Source: Chinchilla lanigera (lineage: Eukaryota > Chordata > Mammalia > Rodentia > Chinchillidae). From it: 64,000 nt of DNA. Both the position numbers and the translations under genes were made by a program. The notes under the pieces were generated by a model. It was not told the DNA's origin. It was given only the letters and a program-made list of their open reading frames with translations, and did not search any database. Each line of letters begins with the position of its first letter. Positions within the stretch are counted from its first letter, which is position 1. Below, one piece after another: positions 1-11,244 of this stretch. Location: contig NW_004955465.1 of assembly GCF_000276665.1 (NCBI RefSeq), positions 140,522 to 204,521 of the forward strand, read 5' to 3'.

Positions 1-215
1 ATTCAGTTACTCAGGCCAAAGTGTGGGAGTTAGCCTGACTCCTCTCTTCCTTTCACAGCCAACATGCAAGTCATCGACAAGTCCAACAGGACTCTTACAT
101 CCAGAATCCAAACCACTCTTATGCCCCCACAGTTACTGCCCTCCTCAAAGCCGTCAGAGTGAGTCAGCCTTTGTCACTCCCTGATTTGAAATCCTTTGGA
201 GACTTCTTTACTCAT
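1..215 (+). mobile_element. L2 LINE fragment (upstream piece)
   Basis: Pyrimidine-rich sequence resembling the remembered L2 3' region (a cacagccaacatgcaagtca-like stretch, then a gtcactccctgatttgaaat-like stretch). It appears to resume near position 790 after about 570 bp of unrelated DNA, so I read it as the upstream half of the L2 copy at 790-1665. Very diverged; no reading frame survives. Confidence 0.5.
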
Positions 216-789
216 GCGAAGGGTGTTATTATAAAGTTATTGCCTCTCTACTCCAAACCCATCCTTCCATACGGGATTTTGTGTCCTGGAAAAAAACCTC
301 ATTTCTCCTTCGTCAGCAGGATCCCTGCTATGCTTGACCAGTAGGGGATGCTGGAGGGAGACTATGCTGCCTGAGGACAGAGAAGGTCTTGCCCCTCCCT
401 GCTTTGTTTCCTTAGGACTTCCTGTTGGCCTGCAGCTCCGATGAGCAGCAGTCAGTCCCCCTACCTCACTCTGACAGGGACACATCCTCCATGAAGCAGC
501 AGCTGAGTTCACTTTGCAATTTTTCCCACGCCAGAACCAGCCTTTCAGTGCCTCTTCGGGGACACTGGACCAGCTGTCATTGCCCTCTCTTAAAGGTCTG
601 GGCTGCAACCCTCTAGGAACCTCTTCTGAGCTTCTAAATTCTAGCATTGTCTTCTTGTTTCCTCAGCCCCGAAGGCAGAGGCAACACCCTATGGTTGTTG
701 TCCCAGACATTTCAGAATTCTCTTTTTACCCTTAGGTCCTGGTTTAGTCCTAAGTAACGATTCTTCCTATTAAATGAAATAACTGGTGC
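216..789. other. Unassigned DNA between two L2 pieces
   Basis: No family recognised. It separates two collinear-looking L2 pieces, so it may itself be an old insertion. Open frames on both strands here (up to 136 codons on the minus strand) lack any recognisable domain and look like chance. Confidence 0.4.
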
Positions 790-1190
790 AGCTTCTGTCT
801 CTTGATTGGGCCCTGCCTAATGTGCTGAGTCAAAGCAAAGGCCTTAAAGTCATACATGACCCGGCTTCCCACCACCTCTCCTGTTTGAACCCCTTCATTA
901 TTCCTCTTGCTCATTCTCTTCTGACCACTCTGGCTCCTTGCTATTCTGTAAACACACCAACCCCTCTCCTGACAAGGACCTTCACCCCTTCTGATTTCTT
1001 TGACTGAAAAACTACCCCACAATTGTGTAGACTTCCATTTGGGTCCCTTGGCTTTGGGTCTCCTTGCAACCTTCGTGAGGCCCTCTCTGAATACCCTGCA
1101 CAATCCATATTCCTCCCCACCCCCTTGGAAATTCCTGTTCTTCTAGTCTGCTTTGTTTTTTCTATACCACTCATCACTATTTTAGCTAAG
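790..1190 (+). mobile_element. L2 LINE 3' region (middle piece)
   Basis: Resembles the L2 3' part: a 'gccttaaagtcatacatgac' stretch (L2-like 'aaagtccttacaatgg... catgatctg'), then 'cactctggctccttgctatt' and 'gtaaacacaccaacccctct', the usual order in plus-oriented L2. Interrupted at about 1190 by a minus-strand LTR and resumed at 1546. Ancient non-LTR retrotransposon remnant. Confidence 0.65.
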
Positions 1191-1545
1191 TTTCAGTTAC
1201 TATAACAAAATACCTGAGATAGTCAACTTATAAAGAGGAAAGGCTTATTTTGACTCCTGGTTTTAGAAGTTTCAGTCCGTGGTTGCTTGGTGTTCTTACT
1301 TTTGGACCTGTGGAGAGGCAGCTCATAATGATAAAAGTATATGGTGAAAGAAGCTGTTTACTTCCTATCACATGGAAAGCAAAAAGAGAGGAAGAGGAGG
1401 TGCCTAACATCTCCTTCAGGGGCACACCCCCATTGATCTAACTTCTCTCCACTACCAGCCCCCAACTCCTACATGTGCTACCTCTGAGTAGCACCACAGG
1501 CTGGGAGAATGGTCTTTAGAGAACAAATTTAAGCACCATCTGGGA
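1191..1545 (-). mobile_element. ERVL-MaLR solo LTR (antisense), inside L2
   Basis: Antisense MaLR LTR. On the plus strand it begins near 'ttactataacaaaatacctg', passes 'aaaggcttattttgactcct' and 'cttttggacctgtggagagg', and ends past the 'gccccc...caccacaggctgggag' region. The same architecture recurs at 15419, 21189 and 58614. No internal region is attached, so this is a recombined solo LTR. The flanks read as one L2, which makes the LTR the younger insertion. Confidence 0.75.
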
Positions 1546-1665
1546 GTCTGTTTGTTGATTGGTTCCTCCCTCTAACTAGAATATAAACTCACAGAGTGGA
1601 TACTTTCCTTACTTTTCTGATTTTGTGATCACTATATTCTAGGCTTTTTCTGCAAATTGCTGGAC
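1546..1665 (+). mobile_element. L2 LINE 3' end (downstream piece)
   Basis: 'ctagaatataaactcacaga' and the following 'gtggatactttcc' match the L2 3' tail pattern (ctagaatgtaagctc...gggcagggat). Collinear with the piece ending at 1190. Confidence 0.55.
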
Positions 1666-2400
1666 CTGAAAACATGTGTAACAAAATTTAGAAGGTGCTG
1701 AATCTGTGGCATCTCAACTCTACCTTCAATTCCTACTCAGATTATGAAATGACAGCCTTATCTTACTAGGATACTAACCAGAGAACTTGATAGCATACCC
1801 TAGATATTTCCTGTTCCTATGAGCTTGGTTCAGAATGGCAGAGTCTGGAGATGCAGGCTGTTGGCTTTTTGTTGTCATCTGTGTGCAGACTGTGTCTGTG
1901 AGGGTGGGTGCATTGTGTGGGTTGCCAAACCTCACTTCTGAGGTGAGGCCTAGCCCTCTAATCCAGGAAAACTAACATAATGTTCAGACCAGGAAGGAGC
2001 AAGAGAAGATTTCTTACATTAGCAATTGCTGGAGACCGAACTTCATAGGGTTAAAGGCTGAAATGACCCTAAATGCAGCACATTACAGGGGACACCATGC
2101 TCTGATGGCCTGGGGGTGAGCTCCCTGGGTTACCATGGCAGCTGCTGGGTTCTCCTTACTGTGATTCATCTGTTTAGTCTTGTTTGCCCTGGATTTCAGC
2201 CACCTGGGTTTCAGAAGGTGCTGAGCTGGCCGATGTTCTTGGCCCCAGAACACAAGTGTGATTGGTGCCATGTTAAATGCTAGTGGCAATTATGGCTGCT
2301 GATTTGAAAGGAAGCTGAACATACTGGCTTTCATCAGGTCAGCTTTGCTTGGCCACATGCAACTTTCCACTTAGGAAAATGAGGGCTAAATTCTTGGTCC
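1666..2400. other. Unassigned DNA, no feature seen
   Basis: No repeat family, reading frame or RNA recognised. Confidence 0.4.
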
Positions 2401-2506
2401 AGGCAGGCTCTTTCAAGGTGTTGTGTTTCTGTTCTCAATGAAACAAGACAACTCCGTGAAGCCGGGGGCTGTCCGCACTATCACTGAACTTGGTACCATG
2501 AGAAAG
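2401..2506 (+). other. Exon-like segment with strong splice donor (candidate)
   Basis: The segment ends aaag|gtaagt at 2506/2507, a near-ideal mammalian 5' splice site, and reads openly up to it (...KPGAVRTITELGTMRK, frame of the ATG at 2423). Possible acceptor AGs lie at about 2400 (cttggtccag) or at 2450 behind a pyrimidine-rich stretch. No homology recognised. Splice-like motifs are common by chance, so this is weak. Confidence 0.15.
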
Positions 2507-2689
2507 GTAAGTCTTAAGCCAGGAAAATCTGTTCTCCAAAGGTTTAGATGCTGCTCATTTTTGGTTCCAAGATTTGCCCACGTTAGAGATACTGTGACCT
2601 TAGTTTACTGTGCTGTATTTGAAACTAAAAATTTGAATTACGGTTTAACTCTTAAAACACAGAATGCATGCTGCTAGCAGGTAATGAGA

Positions 2690-3480
2690 AAGCACCCTCA
2701 GAACACCCAACACTCTGCTAGGGGAATACAACACTAAAGGCATGGCTGTTGCCCTCAGGAAGCTCCCACTGCATTTAGAGAAATAAGGGGTACACACACT
2801 CAGAAGCATATGAACATACATGAGCATGAAAATGTTTGTGTAGACTAGAGTATTATAGAAACTCTCTTGCCTGTACAGGAGTGAATACATAATTGTTGAT
2901 CTGTGTTTTCTTTAGAAGACCCCATTGGAATTTGAGGTATCCTGGAGAAAAGAATGCCATTTGGATCAATAAGGAGAAAGGGAATGAGCAGTAAGGCCAC
3001 TGGCTCCTGAAAGGGTTCTGCAGCAAGACTAAACATAGCACACTCGGTGTTATGCAATGGATGAAATCGCTCCAAAGGAGTCATTAGAAAGTGAGATGAG
3101 CAGATGGGAAAGGACAGAGCCTTGGAGGACACCCAATCTGGTTGAGTAGACTGGATATGTGCATTAAAAGAGATAAGCCAGACTGTTGTTTGTGCAATTT
3201 AAAATACTGAAAAAGATTCAAAAGAAAATGGATAGACAATACCTGGCAATGGACCTTAAAGGCCAAATGAAAGATACAAATGAGTTTTTCAGGACCTCAG
3301 TGGAGGAAAGAAACAATAGGGCTGGCTTTGGAGAGGAGTACTGGGGGAAAGTAAGTCTTAGGGCAGGTATGAGCAAGCGGGGAGGCAGGTAGAGGGGATA
3401 AATGGTAGTTGAAAGGGACCTCGAGGTAAAACTTACTCTAAAAAACTTCCAGTTTCTTGCTGAAAAAGGAGATGGGTGTT
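2690..3480 (-). mobile_element. L2 LINE fragment (antisense)
   Basis: 'ggcatggctgttgccctcag' followed by 'gaagctcccactgcattta' matches the reverse of the L2 3' end (...ccctgccctcatggagcttacattctag). Further right, 'aaaggacagagccttggagg' followed by acacccaa fits a more internal L2 stretch. Order and strand agree with one decayed minus-oriented L2, possibly gapped around 2860-2900. Confidence 0.5.
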
Positions 3481-4127
3481 CGGCCAGCTTTGGGGTCTGA
3501 AGATAAGAAGAGAAGATCTGTAACTGGTATCCTAGGGAAAGAACTCAGGGAAAGGTTGAGGAACAAATACCAGGGTACTGAGCACTTTCCAGGGCCAACT
3601 TGCATTTGGATGGTGTGAGCCTGTGGTAGGCCAGGTCTGAGGGCTGCACATCCTTCCTCCTTCTTTGGTTATGTTTTGGGATTCAAGCAGTCAGGATTGG
3701 GAGAGATGGAACTGACTGGAAAGGAGAACCATGAGGGGTGAAATCTGGTTGCCCCTGACAGCAGTGTTTGTACAACTGAATAGAACACTTGGGGGCTGGC
3801 AGGCGGAAGAGGCTGCTGGTTAGCAGATCATTGTTAGGGGCAGAGTCCATCTTGTGCTGACGAAGTCCTGGGGAAACCTTGTTGGCCAACATGTGAGTGA
3901 GTAAAAATAAGGGAAGCTAGGGGAGAAAGCATAACATTATGTGCTTAGTTTGATACTTCTCTACATTGTGGAAGTTACATGGTCAACAGTAGCATAAACA
4001 ACGGGATGGTGATAACAAACTCAGAACATTTTAGAACAAAATATTCCCCACCATTCTTTGGATTCCCATTGTTCTCTGTCCAAACTTATTGACCACCCTT
4101 TGGTTAATACTTGGATAGATTTTACTG
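3481..4127. other. Unassigned DNA, no feature seen
   Basis: No recognisable gene or repeat. Short open frames only. Confidence 0.4.
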
Positions 4128-4315
4128 AGGTTGAAAGAGCAGACATAACACCTAGTTTGGAACCCCAGCCCCATTATTTTCTAATTTGTGAGATCTTGGG
4201 CAAATCAGCTAACCATTCACCCTTACTTTTTTCACCTGTAAAGTGGGAATAGCAACACCTTCAGGGTGGAACTGTTGTGAAGATGAGTGTTAGGTTCCCA
4301 CAGTGACCGGTGTTA
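4128..4315 (+). mobile_element. MIR SINE
   Basis: Plus-oriented MIR core: 'gatcttgggcaaatcagcta' (consensus gaccttgggcaagttac), then 'cacctgtaaagtgggaatag' (consensus catctgtaaaatggggataa) and a tgttgtgaagatgag stretch. Ancient tRNA-derived SINE, inert. Confidence 0.85.
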
Positions 4316-5240
4316 TTTTACATTAGAATTTCAGAAGAGTTTGTGTGTTTCAGTGTGAGGTATTGCCAGTGCCCAGCCTTGTTCCCTTTTCCTCTGTACA
4401 TCTTCTCTCTCTCCTGCTTCCTTCACTTACATAGTAATATATGTTGGTTAGGTTTGTGGTTAGGAGTGTGGAGTGTTGAGTTCTGTTAGCCTGCAGTGAG
4501 CTGGTATTTTGTTGCTAATTATGCCACTTTTAAGCACAGTAAGAGAAGGAATTGTCCCCATGAATTGGGGCCATTTGGCAAATCCCAGCTGCCTTTTGAT
4601 GCCAGTTGGGATCTTTCTTGCCGAGATTCTCACCAACCTGGATGACAGTCTCCTCCCCCGTGGACTGCATCAAGGGTAGCTGTGTGCTGACTGACTCAGC
4701 CTTTGGCTGAGAGAGGAGTAGGGAGCGCTAGTCAGGGCCTGAGAATGGATGATGGCTGATAGTGTGGGAGACTGAGGCCCTCCCCAAGCCCCAGGTATGG
4801 ATCAAAGCCACGTGGTCCCAAAGTCGTGTTTTCAAACCAACTCATATATGTGAAATTTATCAGGGAAACTTAAATAAGTCCAGGCAGGAAATAAGTTCAG
4901 ACATATTTGGAAGATATTGAAGAACGGAAAGAAAAATTCTCTAAAAGCTTCCATCTCACTTTTCACTTTTTGTATAAAACAATTTTGCTTCTTGGATTCC
5001 ATCTTTTCTTAAGGTATATTAAAAACACTGTGCTCACGTGACAACTATGATATTTCCTCTTTAATATTATATAGAATGAAGTTCAAGTTCTGAATTCCTT
5101 GGCATAGGGTGTGGTGGTTTGGCCAATACTTTGTTTTCTCTAATTTAATTTGTCTAAATGACAAGTGAAGACAGGGTGGGCTGAGGCCAAGAACTCATGT
5201 TTCGTATTTGCCTGACACTTTTTGCCTACAGATCTCAGAT
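4316..5240. other. Unassigned DNA, no feature seen
   Basis: No gene or repeat recognised. AT-rich between about 4820 and 5110. Confidence 0.4.
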
Positions 5241-5602
5241 TGTTATGGTTTGTGTCTGGATGTCCCCCCAAAGCCTTATACAATCATGGGGTGGGCTTTT
5301 AGGGTTTGTGATTGATTCATGGTCCAATGTTGGGACTATGGGTGTGAGTGCTACACTCACCCTGGAGTGGGTTGTTTGCATACAATGTAAGGGAAGCAAA
5401 GAGGCTGCTTGCTGCTACTCCTCCCTTTTGCTCTTGTTGCTTTTGCTGTGTTCTGCTGCCATGAACTGTTCCCCTCTGCCATGTGTCACTCTGCCTTGGA
5501 GCTGGCTGAGTAGGGACTGAAACCTTCACAAACTGTGAGCTAAATGAACCTTTTGGAAGTTGGGTATTTTGTCCCAGCAATAAGAGAAAATTAACAGAGA
5601 CA
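5241..5602 (+). mobile_element. ERVL-MaLR solo LTR
   Basis: Starts 'tgttatggtttgtgtctgga' and ends near 'gcaataagagaaaattaaca'. The 3' half ('tgtgagctaaatgaaccttt') carries the usual MaLR 3' pattern and is shared with the LTR at 41619 ('tgtgagctaaataaaccttt'). Flanking cagat/cagaa would be a 4-of-5 target duplication if the terminal CA was lost. Solo LTR, no coding capacity. Confidence 0.8.
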
Positions 5603-5839
5603 GAAGGATAAAATGGAAATAAAGCTTTGTAAATAAGGAAGGAAGAGGGATTGAAGGGAGGGAAGGAGAATGGAAAAAAAGGAGGTATCAAGCTACATTA
5701 TGTACAGCTACAAATTCCCTATGATGCATGTGATCAGTATGGATATCTAAATTGTACTAATAAATTTAATAATAGAAATAGTATTTTTAGATAATTGGCA
5801 TATGTTGATAAAGTGAATAATTGCACTGTACTCTACACA

Positions 5840-5930
5840 TTTTTTATATTTGTTTCAGCAGTTTAGGGGATCAAACCCATGTCCTCACGCATGTCAGGCA
5901 AATGTCCTTCCACTGACCTAAACCCCTTAC
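5840..5930 (-). mobile_element. ID-type SINE fragment (antisense)
   Basis: 'ggggatcaaacccatgtcct' then 'cttccactgacctaaacccc' is the reverse of an ID/dID body (gggg...tagctcagtgg...gttcaatccc) after a T-rich tract. Strongly diverged. Confidence 0.6.
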
Positions 5931-6020
5931 AAGGAAACCTGCTTATTTGTGCTGTCTTTAGTTTCTCGGCTTCTATGAATGTCCTGGAAATTTCTTACTC
6001 TAAGAAGTAAGCCAAAATGA

Positions 6021-6187
6021 CAAGCCAGGGTGGTGGCACACATCTGTAATCCCAACACTCAGGAGGCTGAGGCACAAGGATGCTATGAGTTTGAGGTCAG
6101 CCCGGGCTGCAGAGTGAGTTCAAGACCAGCCTGGCATAAGTAGGGAGACCCTGTCTCAAGAAACAAATAAACAAAAAGAAGCAGCAA
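6021..6187 (+). mobile_element. B1 SINE (7SL-derived), with target duplication
   Basis: 'gccagggtggtggcacacat' then 'ctgtaatcccaacactcagg' and 'gaggctgaggcacaaggatg' is a B1 start. The repeated 'gagtttgaggtcagcc' and 'gagttcaagaccagcc' units show the internal duplication typical of rodent B1. A-rich tail follows. Direct repeats ccaaaatga at 6012-6020 and 6188-6196 mark the insertion. Pol III-derived, mobilised by L1. Confidence 0.92.
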
Positions 6188-6196
6188 CCAAAATGA

Positions 6197-7694
6197 TATA
6201 AGGTTTTATTTGAAAGAAGTATTGAGGTATAAAACGTTGCCACACATAGACTGTAAAATCATCCAGGGGGGTGGGGTATCATTTTGCTGCTCATATGCAG
6301 AAAAGAGAAAGCATTGTTTATTAGAAGTTCAATGTAGACATCTCTTGTTTTTTGGCTTTTTGTATCCAATCTTTTCTCCCAGAATGTAGGAGCCAAATTG
6401 ATTTAGACAAATTCATCACTCTCTGAAATGTCTATTCTTCTTTGCTGAAAGTCAGGGACCTAGTAGACCTCATTCTTTCCAAACCCACTGTGTAAACACT
6501 ATCAGAATTTTGGAATAAAGTAAATTTAGAGAATAAGGATATCTTCCCTTCTTCCTGTTTATTAGAAGCTATTCATTTATGTAGAAAATTAGGAAAGTTC
6601 AGAAAAGAATAGAGGTAATAAAAATGACTCAATATCAGAGGTACAATTCTGAATATTAATTACCTAGTAATGGTCTATGTCAGGGAGGGGAGACCACCCT
6701 TCCTTTGTCTCTTCCTTTTAATCCTCTTCCTTCTCCCTTCCTTAGAAACCTTCAGAATTAAAAAGAACGAAAGGTGGTTGATAGCTCCAAATGTTGGGTT
6801 GGATGCCTGTTTGTGTCTGGCCAGCATGTTTCGTGTGCATTGAGATTCTGTCATTGCCAGTTTTCTGCTCTTGAATCTGGCTAGGTCACGGAGCCTTCTC
6901 TTGGTAGCCAGCTTCCTGTTGATCTTCTCAGGCACTGGCGGACAGTCTACTCGCATGGCTTTTCAAGGTGACAGGTGGAGCCATAGGATCTTGAAAGTGT
7001 GTGATCAATCACGGACAGTAACTAGTGTCCCCAGTTTCTGATAGAAAAGGATGAAAACATCGAGTTGAAAGTTAGCTGAAGTCTAAGCATAGAGAAAGTC
7101 AGAAGTGAAAATGATGCTGAACCGATGGCACACATTGACTTAAAAAATATATTTTCCCCCAAGTGCTCAAAAAATAACCACCACTGCTGTCTGGTATCCA
7201 ACTGAATGTGCGAGCAAAACAAAGCCAGATGCTTTCGATTAACTCCAAGGCTTCCTCATGCAACAGTGCCATGGCCAGTTTCCCTATTGCACTTACTTTC
7301 TATAAATGAGCTTCTTCGGTTTCATCTGTACTTGGTCTCGGGACTGCAGCCACCAGTGAAGGAGCAGGAAGTGGAGAATCCGGTCCAGTGCTAGGTAAAG
7401 TAGCGGTGGTGCAAAGGCAGCCCGCGATCCAGTCTGCCGGCCTGTTTCCAGCTGCCTGACCACGAAGGCTCATCCAGGCTATGACTTCTTCCAAAGCAGC
7501 TGTTTGCAAGTGTTTCCCTCAGCTGGCTTTCTGCAAAATGACATCAGCTCTGATCGTTGTTCCATTCCCAGTATAATAGACAACTAAGTTATTTAGAAAT
7601 AGTACAGGCAGTCAGACAGGGCTAGGTCTTTGGGAAAAGGTCAGTACAGGAGATGACTGTGGCTGGAGGCACATTTATTGAAAGTCATGCCTCA
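6197..7694. other. Unassigned DNA
   Basis: Mostly repeat-free to my reading. A basic minus-strand open frame at 6675-6956 (93 codons) has no recognisable domain. Nothing else supported. Confidence 0.4.
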
Positions 7695-7708
7695 AGATAG
7701 AGAAATGA

Positions 7709-7813
7709 GGGCTGGGGATGTAGCTCAGTTGCACAGAACCTGCCTGGCAAGTGCGAGGCCTGGAGTTCAGTTCTGGATACCAAAAAAATAAAAAATAAAA
7801 AAGAGAGAGATAG
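7709..7813 (+). mobile_element. ID SINE (tRNA-Ala-derived), with 14-bp target duplication
   Basis: 'gggctggggatgtagctcag' is the ID 5' end with the Pol III A box; the B-box region ggagttcagttc follows, then an A-rich tail. Perfect 14-bp direct repeats agatagagaaatga lie at 7695-7708 and 7814-7827. The right-hand repeat overlaps the start of the LTR at 7825, so the ID landed at the LTR edge. Confidence 0.93.
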
Positions 7814-7824
7814 AGATAGAGAAA

Positions 7825-8165
7825 TGACTACACCCACATACTTCCCCTTAGGAGGAACAGCAGTGGCTGACATTCTACATAGCTGTCAGTCACCTTGGGT
7901 GGGGGACCAAAACCTCCCTGACCCTTCCCTTCTAGGAAAAGTCCTTGTTCGGTCATGTATGGACTTGCCTCCCCCGTTGATCTTGCCTCACCTTGCGGCT
8001 TTGCTCTATAAAACTCCCTTGAAAAGCAGGATCCCTGGGCTACCCATTTGGGTCCCCTCTGTCTCTGAGACAGAAGCTATCTTTTTCTCAATAAATACTT
8101 CATACTCTTAACTTCTGTTGTTCCTAGAATTCTTCAATTTTAGAGAACATGAACTTGATGTAGCA
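7825..8165 (+). mobile_element. Solo LTR of gamma-type endogenous retrovirus (ERV1-like)
   Basis: LTR layout without internal region: a U3-like segment with cccc-rich stretches, TATA box ctataaaa at 8006-8013, CT-rich R/U5 start, and polyadenylation signal aataaa at 8090-8095. Length fits an ERV1 LTR. Left edge set at TG 7825 and right edge at CA 8165; no target duplication is visible, since an ID sits on the left edge. Solo LTR, no viral genes. Confidence 0.6.
8006..8095 (+). promoter_or_regulatory. Retroviral-type TATA box and poly(A) signal in the solo LTR
   Basis: ctataaaa at 8006-8013 and aataaa at 8090-8095 have the spacing expected of an LTR core promoter and RNA 3'-processing signal. 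Whether they are used is unknown. Confidence 0.4.
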
Positions 8166-9470
8166 GACATCTAGCAGATTGGGAGTTATATGTCTTTTAT
8201 ATTATTCAGATTATTTGGAGGCCCTAAATTATCCCTATCTCATCCCTGTACCACTAGTTAGGAGTCACACAATTGCTGGGCATCTGTAGGGCGCTAGAAA
8301 ACAGCTTCTCATCTGAGCTCATGAGCCTTCTGGTCAGCAAGGCAGGCGGCAACACTGTGTGAAGAAGGGGCAGTGTCCTTCAGTGGGTGCAGCCAATTCA
8401 AGGCAGAAAGAGGACTTGGCTTTAGCTTCTTCATGTGACCTTTGGCAGTTTAAGGACTGCACAGTCATATGGAGTGGCCCAATCAGAGTACCTGAGGACT
8501 TGCTAGAAGATACTGTGGGTAACTTTTAGATCACACATAGATGCCTGTCTCACATGGAGCTCTAAGTGCCCTGGCTATGCTCTCTCTGTTCCTACGAGCA
8601 AGGGCACAAAGTGGCTTCATAGACAGGCAGACATGTCCACTGGAAGAAATTACTGACCTAGATGACCAGAGAAGCCAGGGATCTTGCTGAGACATCTTTT
8701 AACTAGTTCTATAAATCCCCCAGTGATACTTGATTGAGATTTTATTTAGTTTTTAAATCTTGAAAAACTGCATGCAGTGTGTTTGTGTAGACTTGCTCCA
8801 TTTAACAGGTTCTTGGAATTTAGATCTTGCATGTAATTTGCTACATTAGCTTTGGGCAAAAATATTTGCTTTTCGGTCCTTTGTGGTTTAAGCTCCTTCT
8901 CAGCATTGACCTGGCGTGTTAGAGAGAGAGCCGTGCTGTGGGACACCACAGGGGTGAGGAGCTTAGCAGGGAGTCCGTGCAATAAAGCTTGTTACTGATG
9001 GCAACTTTTCAGACAGGAGGAGCTCATACATGATGTTCCTGGTCTATCTGGCTGGTTGTTTATGTATTTGGGGCATATTATACAGTTGAGATTAGAAAAC
9101 TGAAGCTGATATGATGAAACTTTTAAAATTTCAGTTGAGGTTGGGAAAATGTTCTCTTGATACATTGAATTAGACTAGCCTATTGCTTTGATGTGGTTTT
9201 CTTTATTGCTGCTGTTCAAAGTGACATTCACACTTTTGTACGTGCCCCAACACCTCAAAGTTGCCCATCCTTGAGGAGAATGGACCCAGGATGTGTTATC
9301 ACAACCAAGAACTTGGCTGTCTTCTTGCCTTCTCTAGAGAATTTAGCATTGAAGTGTTGATTACCGAATAATTGGGTCTAATCTCTGTATATTCTTTTGT
9401 GAAGAGGAGAGATGCGTATTATGCTCCTACTTTATGAGAGGGGAGAGCTGAGACACAGAAAAGGAGTGTA
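8166..9470. other. Unassigned DNA, no feature seen
   Basis: No repeat family or coding frame recognised with confidence. Confidence 0.4.
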
Positions 9471-10077
9471 GTGGTTTCCCTTATCTGTGGTTTCAGTTAC
9501 CTGTAGTCAATTAAGGTCAGAAAATATTACATGGAAAATGGTCAAAATAAACAGTACCTAAGTTTTAACTTCCGGCTGTTTTGAGTAGTGTGATAAAATC
9601 TTGAGCCATTCTGCTCCGTCCTGCTTGGAGATGAGGCACACCTTTCTCCAGCATCTCTGAGCTGTATAGTTATTTGTCCATTCATCATTCGCAGCTGTCT
9701 GAATTATCAGATCACAGTGCTTGTCTTCAGTTAGACCTTGTTTCACTTAATAACGGCCTGCTGGCAATTTGGATACACCAAGGAGAAGTTGAAAGTGTTT
9801 CCATTAAGTGGAAAGAGGATAATATAGTAAGATATTTTGAGAGAGAGAGCAAAATCACAGTCACATAACTTTTATTACTGTAGACTGGGATAACATTATA
9901 CTTGATTATTAATTATTGTCATTGATCTCTTATTGTACCTAATTTATGAGTGAAACCTTAGTATAGGTGGGTATGGATAAAGGAAAACAGTGTATGTAGG
10001 CTTCGGTGCTATTCATGGATTCAGGCATCCTCTGAGGTCTTAAGACATACCCCCCAGGGATAAGGGGACATGACTGT
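9471..10077 (+). mobile_element. Tigger/MER2-like non-autonomous DNA transposon
   Basis: Left end 'cccttatctgtggtttcagt' and right end 'ccagggataaggggacatga' are inverted copies of the pogo/Tigger 'tccccttatccgcggtttc' terminus. The body ('ggtcagaaaatattacatgg', then gaaaatggtcaaaataaacag) follows the remembered MER2/Tigger2 order. About 600 bp, no intact transposase. TA precedes the left end (9469-9470); the right TA is lost. Confidence 0.75.
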
Positions 10078-10243
10078 GACTGGTGTAGTCATGGGGCAAA
10101 TCCCAAAGCAGTACCTGAGTACTCTGAGGTTATCCTAGGAGGACAAGTAGCTTATGAAGACAGATCCTGAACCACAGTAATTTTAAACCATTCTCTCTCA
10201 TTTCAGCGAAATGTGAAACTTCCTTTTTTTCCTATTTCTGCAG

Positions 10244-10337
10244 CATTGCCAACCTCTCCGTTGAATCTTCAGTCCCAGAGTAGATGCAGTGGAATGAAGC
10301 CATATGGGAGGATTTTGTTCTAATGTCAACATGGAAG
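10244..10337 (+). other. Exon-like segment between consensus splice sites (candidate)
   Basis: A long pyrimidine tract followed by ctatttctgcag ends at 10243, and the segment ends tggaag|gtgaga at 10337/10338, so both splice sites are good and bracket 94 bp. One frame has an ATG at 10284 reading MQWNEAIWEDFVLMSTWK to the donor, preceded in frame by a stop; a second ATG at 10331 (caacATGG) has a better start context in another frame. It could be a 5' UTR or non-coding RNA exon, or chance. It follows a Tigger element. Confidence 0.25.
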
Positions 10338-11236
10338 GTGAGAATCTATTATATTTTAAATTCTGCCCTTAAAAAGCCTTAATTTGTCCATTTCATGCAG
10401 CACACATAGCTTATACAGCATGCAGAATTACTGGTATATACAATAATATACATGTAGCTCAAAAGACTATGTAAGTGGTATTTAATCTTACAATGCCATA
10501 TCTTTGAACATTAGCATCTTGCCAAGAGCCTCAGAGAGATAAGTAAGAGTGGAGACTGATTCAGGGCAGAGTGGATTCACACCTTCCATCTCTGGCTCAC
10601 TCCAGGCAGGCTATTTGCTTGCTTAGTGAAATGCTTGGTAGAACTGCCCACATACACAGAAAATTTCCCTTTTTTCCTTTTTTTGCTCCTTATCCACACT
10701 CTGTGTGGCCTCTTTTTTCTCTTTCTCTCTCTTTTCCCCTGGTGAATACAATTGAAAGTAAGCTCAATATGCTTGTGGTATCATTTTACCGTATGTTTTA
10801 TCCATGAGGGCTGCAAGTCCATGAATGTCACCGGGAACTATAAAAAAAGAACACAGAAAGCAAAAGGGAAGTTTGTTCCTTTTCAGTGCTCAGTAGCAGG
10901 AAAACACACCGATGGGCTGCACGCATTTGTTGGATGGATCAAACTCGCATTGGGACATGGGTTGATCGTTAATGTTGAATGAATGCTTTACAGTGAGGGG
11001 TTAAATTGGTTAAGCCAATGTGATCAATCTTCTTTTGGAAAAACAGGGCTTAGCGTTCTAATCTGGGATGCACTGCCCCAGGACAGCACTAGTTATAAGC
11101 AAGTGTAACACATGTTAAAAGCATCTAAGGAAGAATTCTCAAACTTCCACAACTGAGTATTATATAACAGGGTCTTTCCATCTCATGCTCATTTTATAGG
11201 ACCAGATTTCCTCTTAGTTACCCCAAAGCATCAATA
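10338..11236. other. Unassigned DNA, no feature seen
   Basis: No gene or repeat recognised. A pyrimidine-rich stretch runs at about 10660-10740. Confidence 0.4.
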
Positions 11237-11244
11237 CTTTATAG

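Noticed and set aside
237..647. 136-codon minus-strand open frame
   Set aside because: Longest frame in the window, but no domain, no promoter and no splice context; low-complexity-like composition. Within chance length for 64 kb.
6675..6956. Basic 93-codon minus frame as a ribosomal-protein pseudogene
   Set aside because: No match to a ribosomal protein I know; no poly(A) tail or target duplication.
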